Assembly (NCBI GenBank): GCA_038373885.1
Contig: JAWZYV010011908.1
Location: 1-64,000, forward strand
DNA from: Cheiracanthium punctorium
Taxonomy: Eukaryota; Arthropoda; Arachnida; Araneae; Cheiracanthiidae
DNA length: 64,000 nucleotides
Reading direction: 5' to 3'
Part shown: in pieces, positions 42,013 to 54,605 of the stretch
Layout of the letters: each line of letters starts with the position of its first letter
Numbering within the stretch: position 1 is the first letter of the stretch
Notes under the pieces: generated by a model
Seen by the model: the letters and a program-made list of their open reading frames with translations, nothing else
The model's database searches: none
What the model was told of the DNA's origin: nothing
Made by a program: the position numbers and the translations under genes

Positions 42013-42814
42013 GTCTGATGAGGTGATCTCCCACAATACCGGCCCATACATTGACCAAAAATCGAATCTGTGTTGCACGACGTCGTATTGCATTGGGTTC
42101 TCGACCGCCCAGATAGGGTCGTTATGCTCGTAAAAATTCCTTCCCTTGTGAAGGATGCATCATCGGAAAACAACACTTCAGCAGAAAAAAGGAGATTTGT
42201 AGCACATTATCCAAGGTACCACTGTGCGAAAGCAACACGAGGTGCATAATCCTCCGGTTGCTGTGTTTGTACACGCTGCACGTGAAACGGATGCATGTCT
42301 TCTTCTCGGAGAATCCTCCAAACGCTGCAATGGGAAACCCCGACTGCGTTTGCTACACTTCATGTACTCGTTCTTGGATTCCCCCGTACATGCTGCAGCA
42401 CATTCTGTTCGACGTCTGCAGTCCGTGCTGTTCTTACCCTGTCCCTGTGAGCTCTTTCTAATGAACCTGTCTCAGCTAACCTCTGGTGCAGTCTTGCAAA
42501 GAAATTATGACTGCGAATTCTCCTCGTCGGATATCGTTCCGCGTACAAACGCTGTGCGGCTGGCCCACTGCAATTTGCAGCCCCGTATGCCAAATGCATA
42601 TCGGCTAACTCTGCAATCGTGTAATCATCCATCTATTAACTTGGCGTTCTTGTGCGAAATGAAGATTCACTGCACGAAAGCTCAGAATTTTAACACAACG
42701 TCATCTACCGCGTCAGGAAAGCATTTCTGACTGCCCATTGGTATATGATTTTCGTTCGTCAGGATGTACCCTACCCCTCTTAGAAGTTCTGAAACGGTTC
42801 ACTGAAACACCCTG
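40208..42814 (-). mobile_element. Mariner-group element (DUF4817-type transposase)
   Basis: The ends CAGGGTGTTTCAGTGAACCG and the inverse CGGTTCACTGAAACACCCTG form a TIR of over 50 bp. The left flank is TA; the right flank reads ATA, probably altered when the LTR element inserted next to it. Without the duplicated 1174 bp the element is about 1.43 kb. Confidence 0.8.
40403..42632 (-). pseudogene. DUF4817-type mariner transposase, broken and split
   Basis: The N-terminus (42632-42360) reads AELADMHLAYGAANCSGPAA and RRIRSHNFFARLHQRLAETG, a divergent HTH. A frameshifted middle follows (42363-41979) with VLFSDDASFT-like sequence supplying the first Asp. The C-terminus (40585-40403, repeated at 41759-41577) reads RCEACIVARGRNFEHLL, the usual ending of this family. 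The tandem duplication separates the parts. Confidence 0.65.
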
Positions 42815-42817
42815 ATA

Positions 42818-43028
42818 TGAAGTGTCAGATATTTCAGTAAAGTTTCCGAGTTAAGGCAGGTAACTGTTTATTGGACATTATCTTTAAGTTACAACATAGA
42901 GTGAGAAGAGGGGAGGGGAGACGGGTACGAAAATCTGAGTGGACTAGTTAAGCAGTTCTAGTGGCAGAAGTCTGTCGATTTTCGAGGTGCGGACGTATTT
43001 ACGCTCATCATACCACGTGGGTTGCTAA
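42818..43028 (-). repeat. Split 3' LTR, outer part
   Basis: Matches 56835-57044 with few differences and stops at TAA 43026-43028, where the Harbinger element begins. The remainder of the LTR resumes at 54337. Confidence 0.85.
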
Positions 43029-43492
43029 TAGGGCTATCACACTGAAAAAAATCCGACCAACTTTTCTTGCAAATCAAGTTTTCGGCCGATTTTCTCCGCC
43101 GTTACCTTGGCGACCGCGAACTCCAACTTTTTCCTTTCGGAACGAAAAAATCCCAGTCGGCTGAAATTGCGGCCAACCAGAGTACTTCTTCCTGCTACGT
43201 CATAAGCAATGGCGAGTAATGGCGACCACTTCTGTGTTCGAAGCTTGGCAGCTTGGCTCGATATCAGAATAGAATCGTAATCATGCACGTGCAAATAAAA
43301 TTATGGCGGTATTCAAGTGGAGTTTGGATTTAGAAATGGATTTTATCGAAGAAATTAAAAAGTTCCCTTGCATATGGAATCCTCTACACCCTCAATACAC
43401 AAAAAGAGTGTGCAAGAGACAGGGGCTGGGGGAAATAGCTCAAATTCTACGGCAAAGGTTTCCTGCCCTTTAAAACGCTATTACTCCAGGTA

Positions 43493-45300
43493 AGTTGAAA
43501 ATTGCTGACATGAAATATTGCATTAGTCAATTATTAAATCTTCATGTGTATGCTTATTTTATTTGTATTATTTATAGGATTTGCATAATACATCAAAATA
43601 TTTACTTCTAATTTGTTATATAAACATCAATGCTGTGCTTTCGGCAGAATTTCCCAAACTGATTGTTTATTTATCAGGGTGTTTGTAAATATGTCGATAT
43701 ACTTTGTTAAAAATTTTGTGATATTTCTAAAATATGGTTATGAAATGTTGCTCTTTATGCCGTTTGTCGTTTTAGCAGTGTTATTATTTTAAGAACAGTG
43801 CAAAAATTTAAAAAAGCATTTAGTTCAACTGCCAAACTTATGTAATTTTTATATTGAAAAAAAGCAAATGCATATAACGTACCGCCCTGAAATTTTGTAG
43901 CGGGAAAATGTTTTACTAACTCATAATTAAAATGATCTAAAAGCATGTGATTTTTAGAAAAATATTTCAGTTGTGTATAAAAGCCGAAAATAAGTAATAA
44001 CTGTCTGTAAATTTCTTTTAAAAATCATTTATTTAATTTAAGTGTTAATAATTTCCATTTTTCAAATGTAACTTATTGCAGTTTGCCATTTTACCATACT
44101 TTGTATTCATGAAAAATCACTACAATGAAATATTGTATTGCATGGTAATGTGAGAGCTGTACGGTTTTAAATTGCGCATAGTAAATTGAAGTTAGATTTA
44201 ACACTGTATTTATGTTAATGCATAGTTGTTTATTTTGTTTCCAAAATAGAATAGCAAATGTTGCCTTTTTGTGTCAGATAAACTATAGTATAAGCTTTGT
44301 ATAAGTCATTTTATATAGTTAATAACCCCACCCCCCCAAAAAAATATATATATATGTATGAATGAAAATTACTGTATTCAATTAGGCCCCGACTATCGCA
44401 TGAATTACAGCGATGTATATGGGCACAACATTTTAAAAGTGCCCTGGGCACAAAAGTGTTATAGTCAAGTCCTGTACTCAATTCACTATAAATTCAACGC
44501 TATTCAGTGTTAATGCAGTATGAATTATGTTGTACTTGTACTGTCTTAGAACTAAACTTTAAAAAAAACACGGAAGCAGAAAGTGGGTAAAAACGCGACG
44601 TACGTCGCAGAACAATCACAGTCTTTGCAGAACATTTCTTCTTTCAAAAGAAAGAAGATATAAAATGATATGTTCTGCAGGGTAATTAAAGCGACGCGTC
44701 CTTTTTGCTATGCCTTCTTTCTTTACCTTTTACACAGTTTTTATACTTGTGCATTTTACTGTGGTCTGTCCCACTTCGACAAAATGCTTGCAGAACATTT
44801 GCAACTGTTTGAAGTTATGTTGCAGAACACTGGATATAATTCTGCTTCTGGGGCACTAGCAAATGCAATTATTAATATTCCAAAAATGTTTAATTGCTGC
44901 TTTGCGTGAAATCCGGTATAATGTAAATTTTCATGTTTGAAAATAACAAATTAATCATCGCACACCCTATACAATTAGTTTCAGCCTGCATATAAATTTT
45001 ACATTTTGAAAAGTTCAGTTGCTTTTTCAGAAAGTCCAAATGCTTCCATTATTCATAAAGTAATCAAAGTAGAAAGGTTTAATAAATTATAACCAAATAC
45101 TCTGTTACAGTGTTAACTGAAAATTCGATATTCGTTATTCCCCAAAAATAAGGTATTCAGTGCATCCCTATACAAGGCCTTGCATCAATTGCTCATGAGG
45201 AACTAATTTAAGAATTCTGAAAGCCAACAGTGAGATTGCTTTATATGATAATTAATATTTTTTAAATTTACTAAGCATAAATACTTACAGCGTTTAAGTA
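43493..45300. other. Intron of the Harbinger MADF gene
   Basis: AT-rich, with no ORF of note. A C-rich and A-rich tract with (TA)n lies near 44326-44360. Nothing else supportable was seen up to the nested element at 45301. Confidence 0.5.
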
Positions 45301-46110
45301 CAGGGTTGTCCAAATTAAACTTCCCCAACTCAGAGGCCTGTGCAGGATGTTGTATATGTCATAATGTGATGAAATTTTGAAAACAGACACTTCAGATCAC
45401 GCGCTTGTGATTTATTAAAAAAATATATTAGTACAAGAAGTTGAAGATAGGTGGCGCTGTAACACTGGTAATTTGCCTATTGCAACAACGGGGTTTGCAG
45501 AAATAAAGCTTCTGCGCAACGTATCCAAAAGACGAGCTCTACAAAAGTGAAAGACAGGCGCTGCACAGGCAGTTGTTTTCCGCTCGCTGATGCACAATGA
45601 CGACTTTGAAAGCTCTGTTAGTGAAACTTTTCTCCCAGAATGACGAGAACTCCTGTGCTGCGATAAGAGCATTCCGTCGTCTGAAGAACTTACGCCGAAG
45701 ACTAATGACACCACGCGCTTTACGAGAAATGATGAAGTTCAAAAGAACCGGACAGCTGGGAATTTTACCAGGTACAGGACGACATGTTGTGGATTCTGCA
45801 AGCGTACAAGACGTTGCTTTGGCGGTCGTGGACGCCACTAGTGAATCGCCACATGGTGTTGTAAGTGTGCCAACTGTTTCTCGTGCTGTTGATATGTCCT
45901 ATTCCACCACGGCACACATATAGAACATCTGCAGAACGTCTTGTTGATCTGCAGAGCCACCTATCGGCAACTTCTTGTACTAATAATTTTTTTTAATAAA
46001 TCACAAGCGCGTGATCTGAAGTGTCTGTTTTCAAAATTTCATCACATTATGACCCATGCAACATTCTGCACAGGCCTTTGAGTTGGGGAAGTTTAATTTG
46101 GACAACCCTG
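45301..46110 (+). mobile_element. Deleted mariner-group element (810 bp) in a Harbinger intron
   Basis: TA flanks at 45299-45300 and 46111-46112. Long inverted ends (about 160 bp) begin CAGGGTTGTCCAAATTAAAC. Only the transposase N-terminus remains, so this is an internally deleted copy. Confidence 0.88.
45597..45923 (+). pseudogene. DUF4817-type transposase N-terminus only
   Basis: The 108-codon frame reads MTTLKALLVKLFSQNDENSC and AIRAFRRLKNL...MTPRALREM, the typical helix-turn-helix start of this transposase family. It then stops where the catalytic domain should begin. The DDE core is absent. Confidence 0.7.
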
Positions 46111-47464
46111 TAGATGTATATATAGATCTAAGTTATTGAATATGCTATATATTCTGGTTTGTCATTTCTTTAAAGAACATAATTTTGTTTATTTTTTCCA
46201 GATATTGTCTTACCAAAGTACCAAAATATGCGGTCGTATTACCGCAAAGAAAGAAAAACAAGTATTAGTCATAAAAGCGGCAGTGGTGCTGACGACAGAT
46301 ATGTGCCGAAGTGGGAACACTTCAGCCGGCTGCAGTTTTTGGATGACACAATGGTGTCAACCGAAAGCTGTCGCAACATGTATGGAAATACTGTAACTAC
46401 ATTAACTACTTCAAATTTTATGCAACTGAATATGTGTTGACATTTTTTGTTTTTTCTTTAGATTCCTACAATTGATATTTCTGGCAGCATAACCGAAAGT
46501 TTGGAAATGAAGCTGGATTTTTGTGATCCTGCAACACAAAATGGGTACTGCAATCCAGGCCATACAGATGTTCCAGAGAATCCAGTCCCTGCGAGGGAAA
46601 ATGCGCGGCTATCACCAGTTGTCTGTCCTATGCAAAATCAAGCCTCGATGAGCAGTAATAATTCAGAATCCCCAGTTACCCGAGGCAAAACTTAACAAAA
46701 AAAAAGAAACTCAGAAGAAGCGTTTTTCGCTAATATCAACAATTGCCTTGGGGCTATTGCCAAGAGAACTGTGAATGTTAACGAAGCCTTCGGGCAGTAT
46801 ATAGTTGCTGAACTTAACACTATCACCTGCAAAAAAAAAAAAAAAAAAAAAAAACAGGCAGCGATTCGAAAAAAAATTAGACATGTTCTGGATGATGCAA
46901 TTGATGGTGATGAATAAATTATTCTTTAATAAACTTCATGTGTGCTTTATAGTTTATAACATTATGCACCGTTTACTTTTTTTTTCTTACAGACTTTACT
47001 TACTTTTTTTAAAACAGCATGAGACTTATGTAAGCAATTTCAATAAGATATGAGTGAGAACACAAGAAAACCTTATGTTAAGATTAAAAAAGCAATAAAT
47101 TGGCTTTGCTTGAAAACAGTTGGTTATATTACAAAATTATATCTAATTATTTTATATTATCATGTTGAAATGTGCCCACTTGTGTTGCAACTGATCTGGG
47201 TCATTGCAGCACTGTCTAATCTGTGTTTTTATATAAAAAGCACAGATTTTCAAAGTTAACCCCCCCCCTCCCCCTTTTTTTTAAATGGAAATTTTGGACA
47301 GAAACAGATCATATATGCTTGTAACAAAGATTAAATATACTTTTATGAAAGATGTAATGAAATCATGATATCTTTTTACTGCTTTACATACAGAATGTAA
47401 AATTAACTTTTGGTTTAAAACTATTTTTTAAATGGAAAGCCATAGAATAAATAAAAATTATATA

Positions 47465-48969
47465 CACTCATGTCCATAAATTAAGGATAATGAAGTTCAG
47501 GCAAAGAAAGAGAAAGAAGCAAAACAAATTTGACTTATTTGTAAAGTCTATTTATTAAACAAAAAGTAAAGAGCAAAAAAGATGCTATATATTTGACATA
47601 ATTAATAAAAATTGCAAGTTTTACTCCCTTGACCAAATTTTAAAAAAGAACCTTTTTACAAAAAACAGTATAACATGGTTAGTAGGATGGTTAATAGGGA
47701 GTATGTCTCCCGGACGATGCAATACAGGCCTGACAACGCCTAGGCATGCTGAGTATCAAATGATCAATCTGATCTTGGGGAATATTATACCACTCATCAA
47801 GCAATGCACTCCGAAGTTCCGGTAGACAGGTGGGAGGGGGTTGACGGGCTGCAATTCGTCGGCCAAGCATATCCCACACATGCTCTATTGGATTCAAGTC
47901 CGGTGAGTAAGCTGGCCAATGCATACGGGTGATATCCTTCGATTGAAGGCATTCGTCTACAATGTTTGCACGGTGAGGACGGGCGTTGTCATCCATAAAC
48001 ACAAATTCAGCACCCATGGCACCCCGAAACAAACGTACATGCTGTTCCAGAATGACATCCCGATAGATGTGACCTGTCATCGTTACACTCTGAACATGCA
48101 GGTCAGTTCTGGAACCAAGAATAATTCCTCCTCAAACGAGCCATCCTGCACCACCGTAACGGTGTCTTTCAATGGTGTTCTCTTGGGGGTAACGGGTACC
48201 TGGCGCTCTCCAGATGAATGTCCGGCGAGAATCAGACTCCAAACTAAACCTGGACTCGTCGGAAAACATCACACAAGACCACTGTTGCGGTGCCCACAAT
48301 GCATGCTCTCTACTCCAGGTTAATCGCAGGCGACAGTGAGTTGCGGTAAGTGGAACACATCTGACAGGCCTACGAGCATATAGACCAATGTGCCCTAAGC
48401 GTCTGTACACGGTCTGCCTTGAAACTGTCGCACCGGTAGCTGAAGAGAGCTGACGAGACAGGTCTGATGCTGTACTCCGTCTGTTTCTTTTGGCAGTAAC
48501 ATCCAAATAGCGGTCCTCATTCGGCGTTGTAACTCGGGGGCGACCTGTGCTGTAACGTCTACTCACATTACCATCATCTTGGAATCGTTGCCAAAGCCTG
48601 GAGATGACACTCTGGGCGATTCCAAGTTCCTCGGATACTTCCAGCTGGGTACGTCCACATTCCAGTCGTCCGATAATTCTGCCACGTAAAACATCATCCA
48701 AATGCCTCCTTTGTGCCATAACTATGCGGTTTTTGCACTGAAAGGCTTTGACAGCGCTTGTGAACAATTTTACTTCTTTTCCACCATTCCTTATATACCC
48801 CTCTCTTACACTCTCGTCATTGTGACGTACCATCCACGCCATCTGGTGGTTTCCTGTAATTTGCATATTCTTCTTCAAGATGTGTGTGATCATTCCACAG
48901 GTGAAATTTTTATTTTAGAGATCAATTTCTGTGTGATTCTGAATTATCCTTAATTTATGGACATGAGTG
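47465..48969 (-). mobile_element. Tc1-like element, copy 1
   Basis: The 1,505-bp element has ends CACTCATGTCCATAAATTAA and its inverse, with TA at 47463-47464 and 48970-48971. It is closely related to 58563-60064 and sits in the Harbinger element, between the two convergent genes. Confidence 0.92.
47691..48719 (-). pseudogene. Tc1 transposase with one nonsense codon (copy 1)
   Basis: I take the start at ATG 48717-48719 (MAQRRHLDDVLRG), which gives 342 codons, the normal Tc1 length; the frame upstream is open but unrelated. Paired HTH motifs (TQLEVSEELGIAQSVISRL and TASDLSRQL) are joined by a GRPR hinge. The catalytic residues lie in VMFSDESRF, FMDDNARPHR and YSPDLNPIEHVWD (DD34E type). One TGA at 48132-48134 replaces a Trp that copy 2 keeps (WGG). 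Otherwise the frame is intact. Confidence 0.9.
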
Positions 48970-48971
48970 TA

Positions 48972-50352
48972 CTAGTCTCATAATTTATTTTTTTAGAAGT
49001 TGTCTTCTATATGATATTTATATTATAATGGAGGATACAAATTGTTATGTTTTTTTATATAACATGTTGATTTAAAACTAACACATAATTTATATATTTA
49101 TATATTATTAAATAGTTCTTTATTTTTAACTGAAAAAACAACATAAGTGAATAAACAATTTTCGCTTTTGAAAATCAAGAATGGGGGATATGCAAAGTTA
49201 AAGATCTATTTTATTTTGCAGATAAATTCTCACGTTCTCATAAATTAACCCAATTAACTTCCCTGTAAAGAACAGATATTGAATATTTGGTAGAATGACT
49301 GTATTCTTCTAGAGCTGCAATGATTCCAATTGATTTTCAGGAAAATTTCACTTTATCTCAGTTATTCGTTTAGAATCTTTGCAGCTGAAGACTGGATGCT
49401 TTGTACTACTCAAAATGCTCATTCTGCACTATTTATTAATGTGCGTAGTTAAATAATAGTTATTTGTAAAGTTAATAATATTATTAGGCTTTGTTTGTTG
49501 TTTTGGTGATACTGTGAGTTGTAACTCTTGCAAAATATATAATTTTTAAAATGATCACTTGCTTGAAGCATTGTTATAAGAGGGGCTGTGTACAGAATAC
49601 AAAATTGTTCAAATGCATAAAGTTACTAAGCCTTTGCATATCCAAATTTTTTTCACCGCTCATTTTGATATTTAATGTTTAATTTTAGCGATATCGGCTT
49701 TTAAAATAAAGTATATCAGATTAAATGAAATAGCTCTCCATTAATAATATAGATATCCCAACTCACAAAACTGAAACACACTTTGTTTCTAAAGAATTAA
49801 CACAGTGTGAACTAATTGGGGTTAACAAAGTGGGCCCAGCCCAGTAAAACCCACCCGAGTTTTTCTGGGTGTGTCCGCCAACAAAAACCCTCCTGGGCAG
49901 TTGTGCAGAGAGGGAGGAGATTCTTTACCTTTTTTAAAACATTTTTCAAATTGGAAGTGCATATCTAAACCGAACGGTTCGGGAATTAGAGGTCTGGACA
50001 TTAAGGCTGGACACCCTGTATAAACACACACACGTAAGTGCAGATCCATCCCAATTATGTCGTTTGGGAAGGACATAATTAAATTACGCCTATTAAAAGC
50101 AGTTACAGGTAAATTAAAAAGTAGCACCCTATTTTTATATATTGCTGTTGAGTGTAATTTGTCGATTAAATTAATGAGCAAAATGTTGAGGTAGATGCAA
50201 ATTTTTTATTTACAGGTTCTACAGAAAAAATAACATTTATGCAAAACATAGCACTTTTCCTGCCATGGCACAGCACCCTGTTCATTAAAATATTTACAGA
50301 AACGGTCTCTTACATCTTTAGCCTCTTGATTGCCTCGCACTAACAAGTTATA
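48972..50352. other. Harbinger non-coding 3' region
   Basis: AT-rich, with no recognised gene. A short ORF at 49822-50181 (minus) has a GC-richer stretch whose product matches nothing I know. The string ACACCCTGTATA at 50009-50020 resembles a mariner-type end, but no partner was found. Confidence 0.5.
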
Positions 50353-53300
50353 CTATGTATTCCTTGAAAGGCTCTGAAAAGTGGATGTGCAGTCTCGCCA
50401 ACTGCCTTCAATCACACAACCCTTACTGGTGTCTTCCCTGTCGATGCTTTCTTCCGGGATGTATAATTGTTCCGCTTTGAATGCCAAGTAGTTATGTAAG
50501 CAGCATGCTGCTAAAGTAATAATTTTGCAATTCTCCACGGATAATAACATTGGCACACCGAATACTCTGAAACGTGAGGCTAAAATGCCAAATGCATTCT
50601 CAGAGACCCTGCGTGCCCGAGAAAGCCTATAATTGAATATTCTTCTCTGTTTGGTGATGGTGCTTCCAGGATAGGGTTTCATAATGTAACTTGTTAGTGG
50701 GAAAGCATCATCACCAACAATCACGTACGGAACTTTGGTTTCAGCTCCTGGTAAATTTGAGGGTTTGGGTATATGCAGAACTTGCCGCTCAACTGCACCC
50801 TTTAATTTGGATTTATCCCAAATACCCCCATCACTTATGCGACCATTTGTTCCAATGTCCACATATATGAATTTTAAGTTTGCATCGACTAATGCAAGGA
50901 TCACTATACTGAAGAACCCTTTATAGTTTCTGTACAGTGCTCCTGACTTCGGAGGAGGCATAATTTTTATATGCTTTCCATCCAATGCACCTATGCACAT
51001 GGGAAAATTCCACTTCGACCAAAAGTCTTCTGCAATTGCCTCCTACTCTGCCTCGCTTGATGGAATTTTCAAGTATCCTCTGAGGCATTCTGCAATTGCA
51101 TCACAAACAGCTGGGATTATGGTTGAGATGGTGTTTTGTGCTATCCTAAATTGATAGCTCAAAGATGATTGTGTTTCATCTGAATAAAAAACTATGTAAA
51201 TAATGTTTTAGTTATTGAATGCAGTTCATCAGAAAATCTAGTTATAATAATTAATGTATGGCAGTATAAAAGAATCTGTATTGAGGAATACCGGTGTAAA
51301 TTGGCAGGTAACATTTTGTCTGGAAGGAATGGAAAAAAAATGTACAAAATAGTTTCAAATAGGTTATATCTGAAATTTTTTTGATGGGATTTTCCCCCTC
51401 AACAAGATACACTTTTCTATGCCATGGGACTGAGGTTTGCTTTGACTACATTTGGCCTTTAATTTTTAACCCACTACCCATTTAATGATTTCTGAATAAA
51501 ATTTAAAATTCTTTTTTTTTTACTTTAACCTGTTTTGATAAGTGTTATGTAACTACTTGATGCAATAACTTTACTTAAGGGGACAGCCTACTTTTAAGAA
51601 TGGGAAAATGTAGAAATTTTAGATCAACTTTCATAATTAAAAAAAAAATAATGAATGCATGTAGAAACACAATTTCTTTTTCAGTTAACTACTGTGATAT
51701 TACTCTATTGATTAAAAATATTATTTTAGTTTATTATAAAGGTGATAATTTTAAAAATATTATTTTACCACACAATATTGGAACAAAAAATCAAGGGTAC
51801 TTTCCCACTGCGCGCAAGATATCTCAATTAGAATAGCTTTGATCCTCATAATTTTTTTCTAAATTAAACAAAACATTCAAATTAACAATCTAAACTAAAA
51901 TGGTTTAATTATTTTCATAATTTAAATTTAAAAAAATCATTTAATCTAAAAAATTTAAATTACCATATAAAAATTTTGATAGTTTTTACAATCATAACTT
52001 TTTTTACATACCTTAACAAAAGATGCATTTTTAGGATATAAAGTTATTAATATTCGTAAAGTACATTATTTGAAGTTATTTTAATAATTATATCCATATA
52101 TATATATATTTATTTATTTTTACTTTGCAACATAAAAATTTGATTTTATTTCACTTTATGAACTTTTCGATTTAAAATTTTCCGCTTTCATGCACAATGC
52201 CTTCGTTTTTCTTTCATTGCCTCAAACTGAGAACTGTTGAGCATTTGTCTGGCTCTTCGAGTTTCTAAATTAAATTCTGTACATTTCTTTTCTGCCTCTT
52301 TTATGCTTTGAGTGTCAACATTAGTTGCAGCTTCTACAGCATTCTGCCCAACTTGCGTTTACATTTTCCTTTTTATCTCAACAATTAATTGTCATACAGA
52401 AAAATGGTTGGTATCAATATTTTTAGAATAAAGTAAACTATTTAATAAGATAAAAATCTCAAAATCGATTTTTTGGGCATTTTAAAAGTAGGTTGTCCCC
52501 TTAAATATGTAACCAGAAAATAATTCACTAACAATGAATTTGATAAAACAAATTAATGTTTGGCTTATGAGGTCAAAATGACAAAATTCTCTCAGCTGTA
52601 TGCCTCCAAAAATAAGAGTAAATGCATTTGTATTTACAAGTACCCATTTAATAAAATTATCCACACTTCTGTTGTTGCAAAACTTTGATTTTAGTTAGTT
52701 AAGAACCCCGTAGCAGAAACCCAGCGACAATGTCGCGGACACAGAAATCTGCTTGCAGACAGTTTTCGTCGGCACATAAAAAAAAAAAAAATATTTTTAA
52801 TTGTCTGCCAAAAAAAATTCATTTCTAACTGTCTGCAATTTTTGGGCACATTTTACAGCAGCATGCTACGATGTCTCAGCTTCCCGATGACGTCACTAAC
52901 GCAGCACAGTGGGATCCACTGGTCTGCACATACGGAGATTGGTCAAACTCAAAGACATTACAGTTCTACGTAATAAGGTTTTTGGATAAGCTCTAGTCCT
53001 TTTCAGAATGTTTCAAACCAATTTTTATTGTTTGTTATCTACCTGTATTTTCTCGCGTAGCTCAAAAGTGTCCTTTTGAGAAAAGGCTGCCCTTTTTCAA
53101 TTTTTCCCCTGCGGCCTTTTTTTTTTTGTAGAGTCAACAAAGTGATTAAAAATTGCTGGTTTTATGTATGAATTATGCACTAAAATTACCCACAAAGCTT
53201 CTCGCAGAGAGCAACAAAACTTCCTGCGACTGAGGTCAAGAAATTAGTAAAATAAATACCTGTGGCCAAATATCACAAAGTTAAGGCAAGTCGCTCAGCA

Positions 53301-54088
53301 GCAGGAATTGCTTTCCGCATTCTAGTATCTTTCTTTTTTATTAAAGAAGACACAAGCATAACAAGTTCTTCGAATGCATCCATATCCATTCGAAGCCATC
53401 TTCGATGACTTTGTCTGTCCTATGAATAGAAAGAAACATTTTGAACATTTTCTGAGTACAGACATAGTTTAAGATTAATTTTTATTAAAGCACAAAAAAT
53501 GTATAAGCAGTAATAAAATTTGATGCAATTACATGGGCGGAACCAGAATTCGCTCGGGGAGAAGAGCAGGATGGCGAATCGCCAAAAATCCCAAAGAGTC
53601 ATAATAAGGCCCTCTGACTTGCTTAATTTTAGGGTGGAGGTGGTAGTTACCCCCCGACACATGCCAAAGCGACATATGCCAAAAGCGACACATGCCAAAA
53701 CAACCCTTTTACAAAAAAAGGAATTAATAAACAATATAAAGTTTACATATTGATAATATGTTCAAAGAATTAAAAAATACATCTTTTAATAAATAATTCT
53801 TTAGGCATTGTCATAATGTGTACCAAAAAATATTTGGAAAAAAATTGAATAAAATATTTTGATATTTCAAAATTGATTTTGATTTTTAATTGAATTTATT
53901 GTTTTTAGATATACTGGAAAACTTACCTCAAGGGCCAACTCTCTCATTAAATTATCGAAACATCCCAGTTGCTTCCGACGTTCTAGCCATTTCCTCTGCC
54001 ATATTCTTTTAGATGGCTTTCTTCTTGCAGAAACAGCTGCTCCTATTATGGCTATAGCTAAAATACTTTTTTCTTCATCAGTAATCAT
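50353..54088 (-). pseudogene. HARBI1-like Harbinger transposase, three exons
   Basis: Exon 1 (54088 to about 53930) reads SKRIWQRKWLERRKQLGCFDNLMREL, the HARBI1 N-terminus, and ends at a GTAAGT donor. Exon 2 (about 53425-53255) reads RWLRMDMDAFEELVML and MRKAIPAAERLALTL, with a TGA directly after it in frame. Exon 3 (about 51177-50353) has an acceptor TTTATTCAG, then YQFRIAQNTIS, a TAG at 51043-51045, and the DDE domain: CIGALDGKHIKI, VDIGTNGRISDGGIW, VGDDAFPLTSYIMKP and RRVSENAFGIL. The acidic residues are present. Two nonsense codons mark it as inactive. Confidence 0.82.
51579..52500. mobile_element. TTAA-flanked MITE in a Harbinger intron (Kolobok-like)
   Basis: The 922-bp insert is flanked by TTAA (51575-51578 and 52501-52504). 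Its ends are GGGGACAGCCTACTTTTAA and the inverse of GGGGACAACCTACTTTTAA. The GGGGACA start is shared with the Kolobok-like element at 12751. A minus-strand remnant near 52380-52190 (ATNVDTQSIKEAEKK and ETRRARQMLNSSQFE) may be the end of a transposase, so this may be an internally deleted copy. Confidence 0.82.
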
Positions 54089-54336
54089 TATTTTGATAAA
54101 TGTAATATAATCTTAACTTTCAACCAACGATAGGGTTAACTTGACGCGAAATGCTGAGTCACGGTTAGTAAAATAATAACCTTCATGCCAAATCAGCGAT
54201 GCGATGACTGTTTGGCGTCGGAGACAGTTTGTTTACTTTTGCAACCCTTAAAGATAACCACGCCTTCAAGTCCGTCGGGAAAGTTGGTGGAGCTCGGAGT
54301 TGCTCGGAATTTCCCTTTAGTGAGATACCGGCATAT

Positions 54337-54605
54337 GACATAACTCCGCCTCTCTCTTATCTCTAATCGAATTACATGCATTTATTAACATGACCTGCAT
54401 CCGGGATTACAAGGGCGTGGGGACACGTGTACACTAAAAAGAACACAGAATCGAGGACTTGGTGCCTGACAATTAACTAAAGAAATAAAACATAGCTCCA
54501 GAGCGCGCGTGGAAAGTATAACAGGAAAGCAAAAGTTACAGTGAAAGTACCCGCTTGAACAATACTCAAACTAGTAAAACCCAAATTACCTTTTTATACA
54601 TTACA
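54337..54605 (-). repeat. Split 3' LTR, inner part
   Basis: Matches 57045-57319, with TCCGGGATTACAAGGGCGTG in both. It completes the LTR that starts at 42818. Confidence 0.85.

Larger units (their letters stand above)
43303..46917 (+). pseudogene. Harbinger second protein (MADF/BESS-like), 3+ exons
   Basis: Exon 1 starts at ATG 43303 and reads LEMDFIEEIKKFPCIWNPLH, a MADF domain start, with a TAA at 43471-43473 before a GTAAGT donor near 43492. After an intron holding another transposon, an acceptor near 46200 leads to SYYRKERKTS, SGSGADDRYVPKWEHFSRL and FLDDT, the rest of the MADF fold. A third exon begins after TTTTTCTTTAG near 46461. The last part has a BESS-like IVAELNTI segment interrupted by an A24 run near 46830, and ends at TAA 46915-46917. 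Such proteins help the transposase bind DNA and enter the nucleus. Confidence 0.65.
43029..54333. mobile_element. PIF/Harbinger element, 11.3 kb, inside an LTR
   Basis: The intact LTR at 57 kb shows the uninterrupted target, so the insert can be placed to the base: TAA at 43026-43028 before it and TAT at 54334-54336 after it (a TWA-like 3-bp site with one change). The ends TAGGGCTATCACACTG and, reversed, TGCCGGTATCTCACTA are imperfect inverted repeats. It carries the two usual genes, a MADF/Myb-like protein (plus) and a HARBI1-like transposase (minus), in convergent orientation. It also holds three younger insertions (45301-46110, 47465-48969, 51579-52500). Confidence 0.82.
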
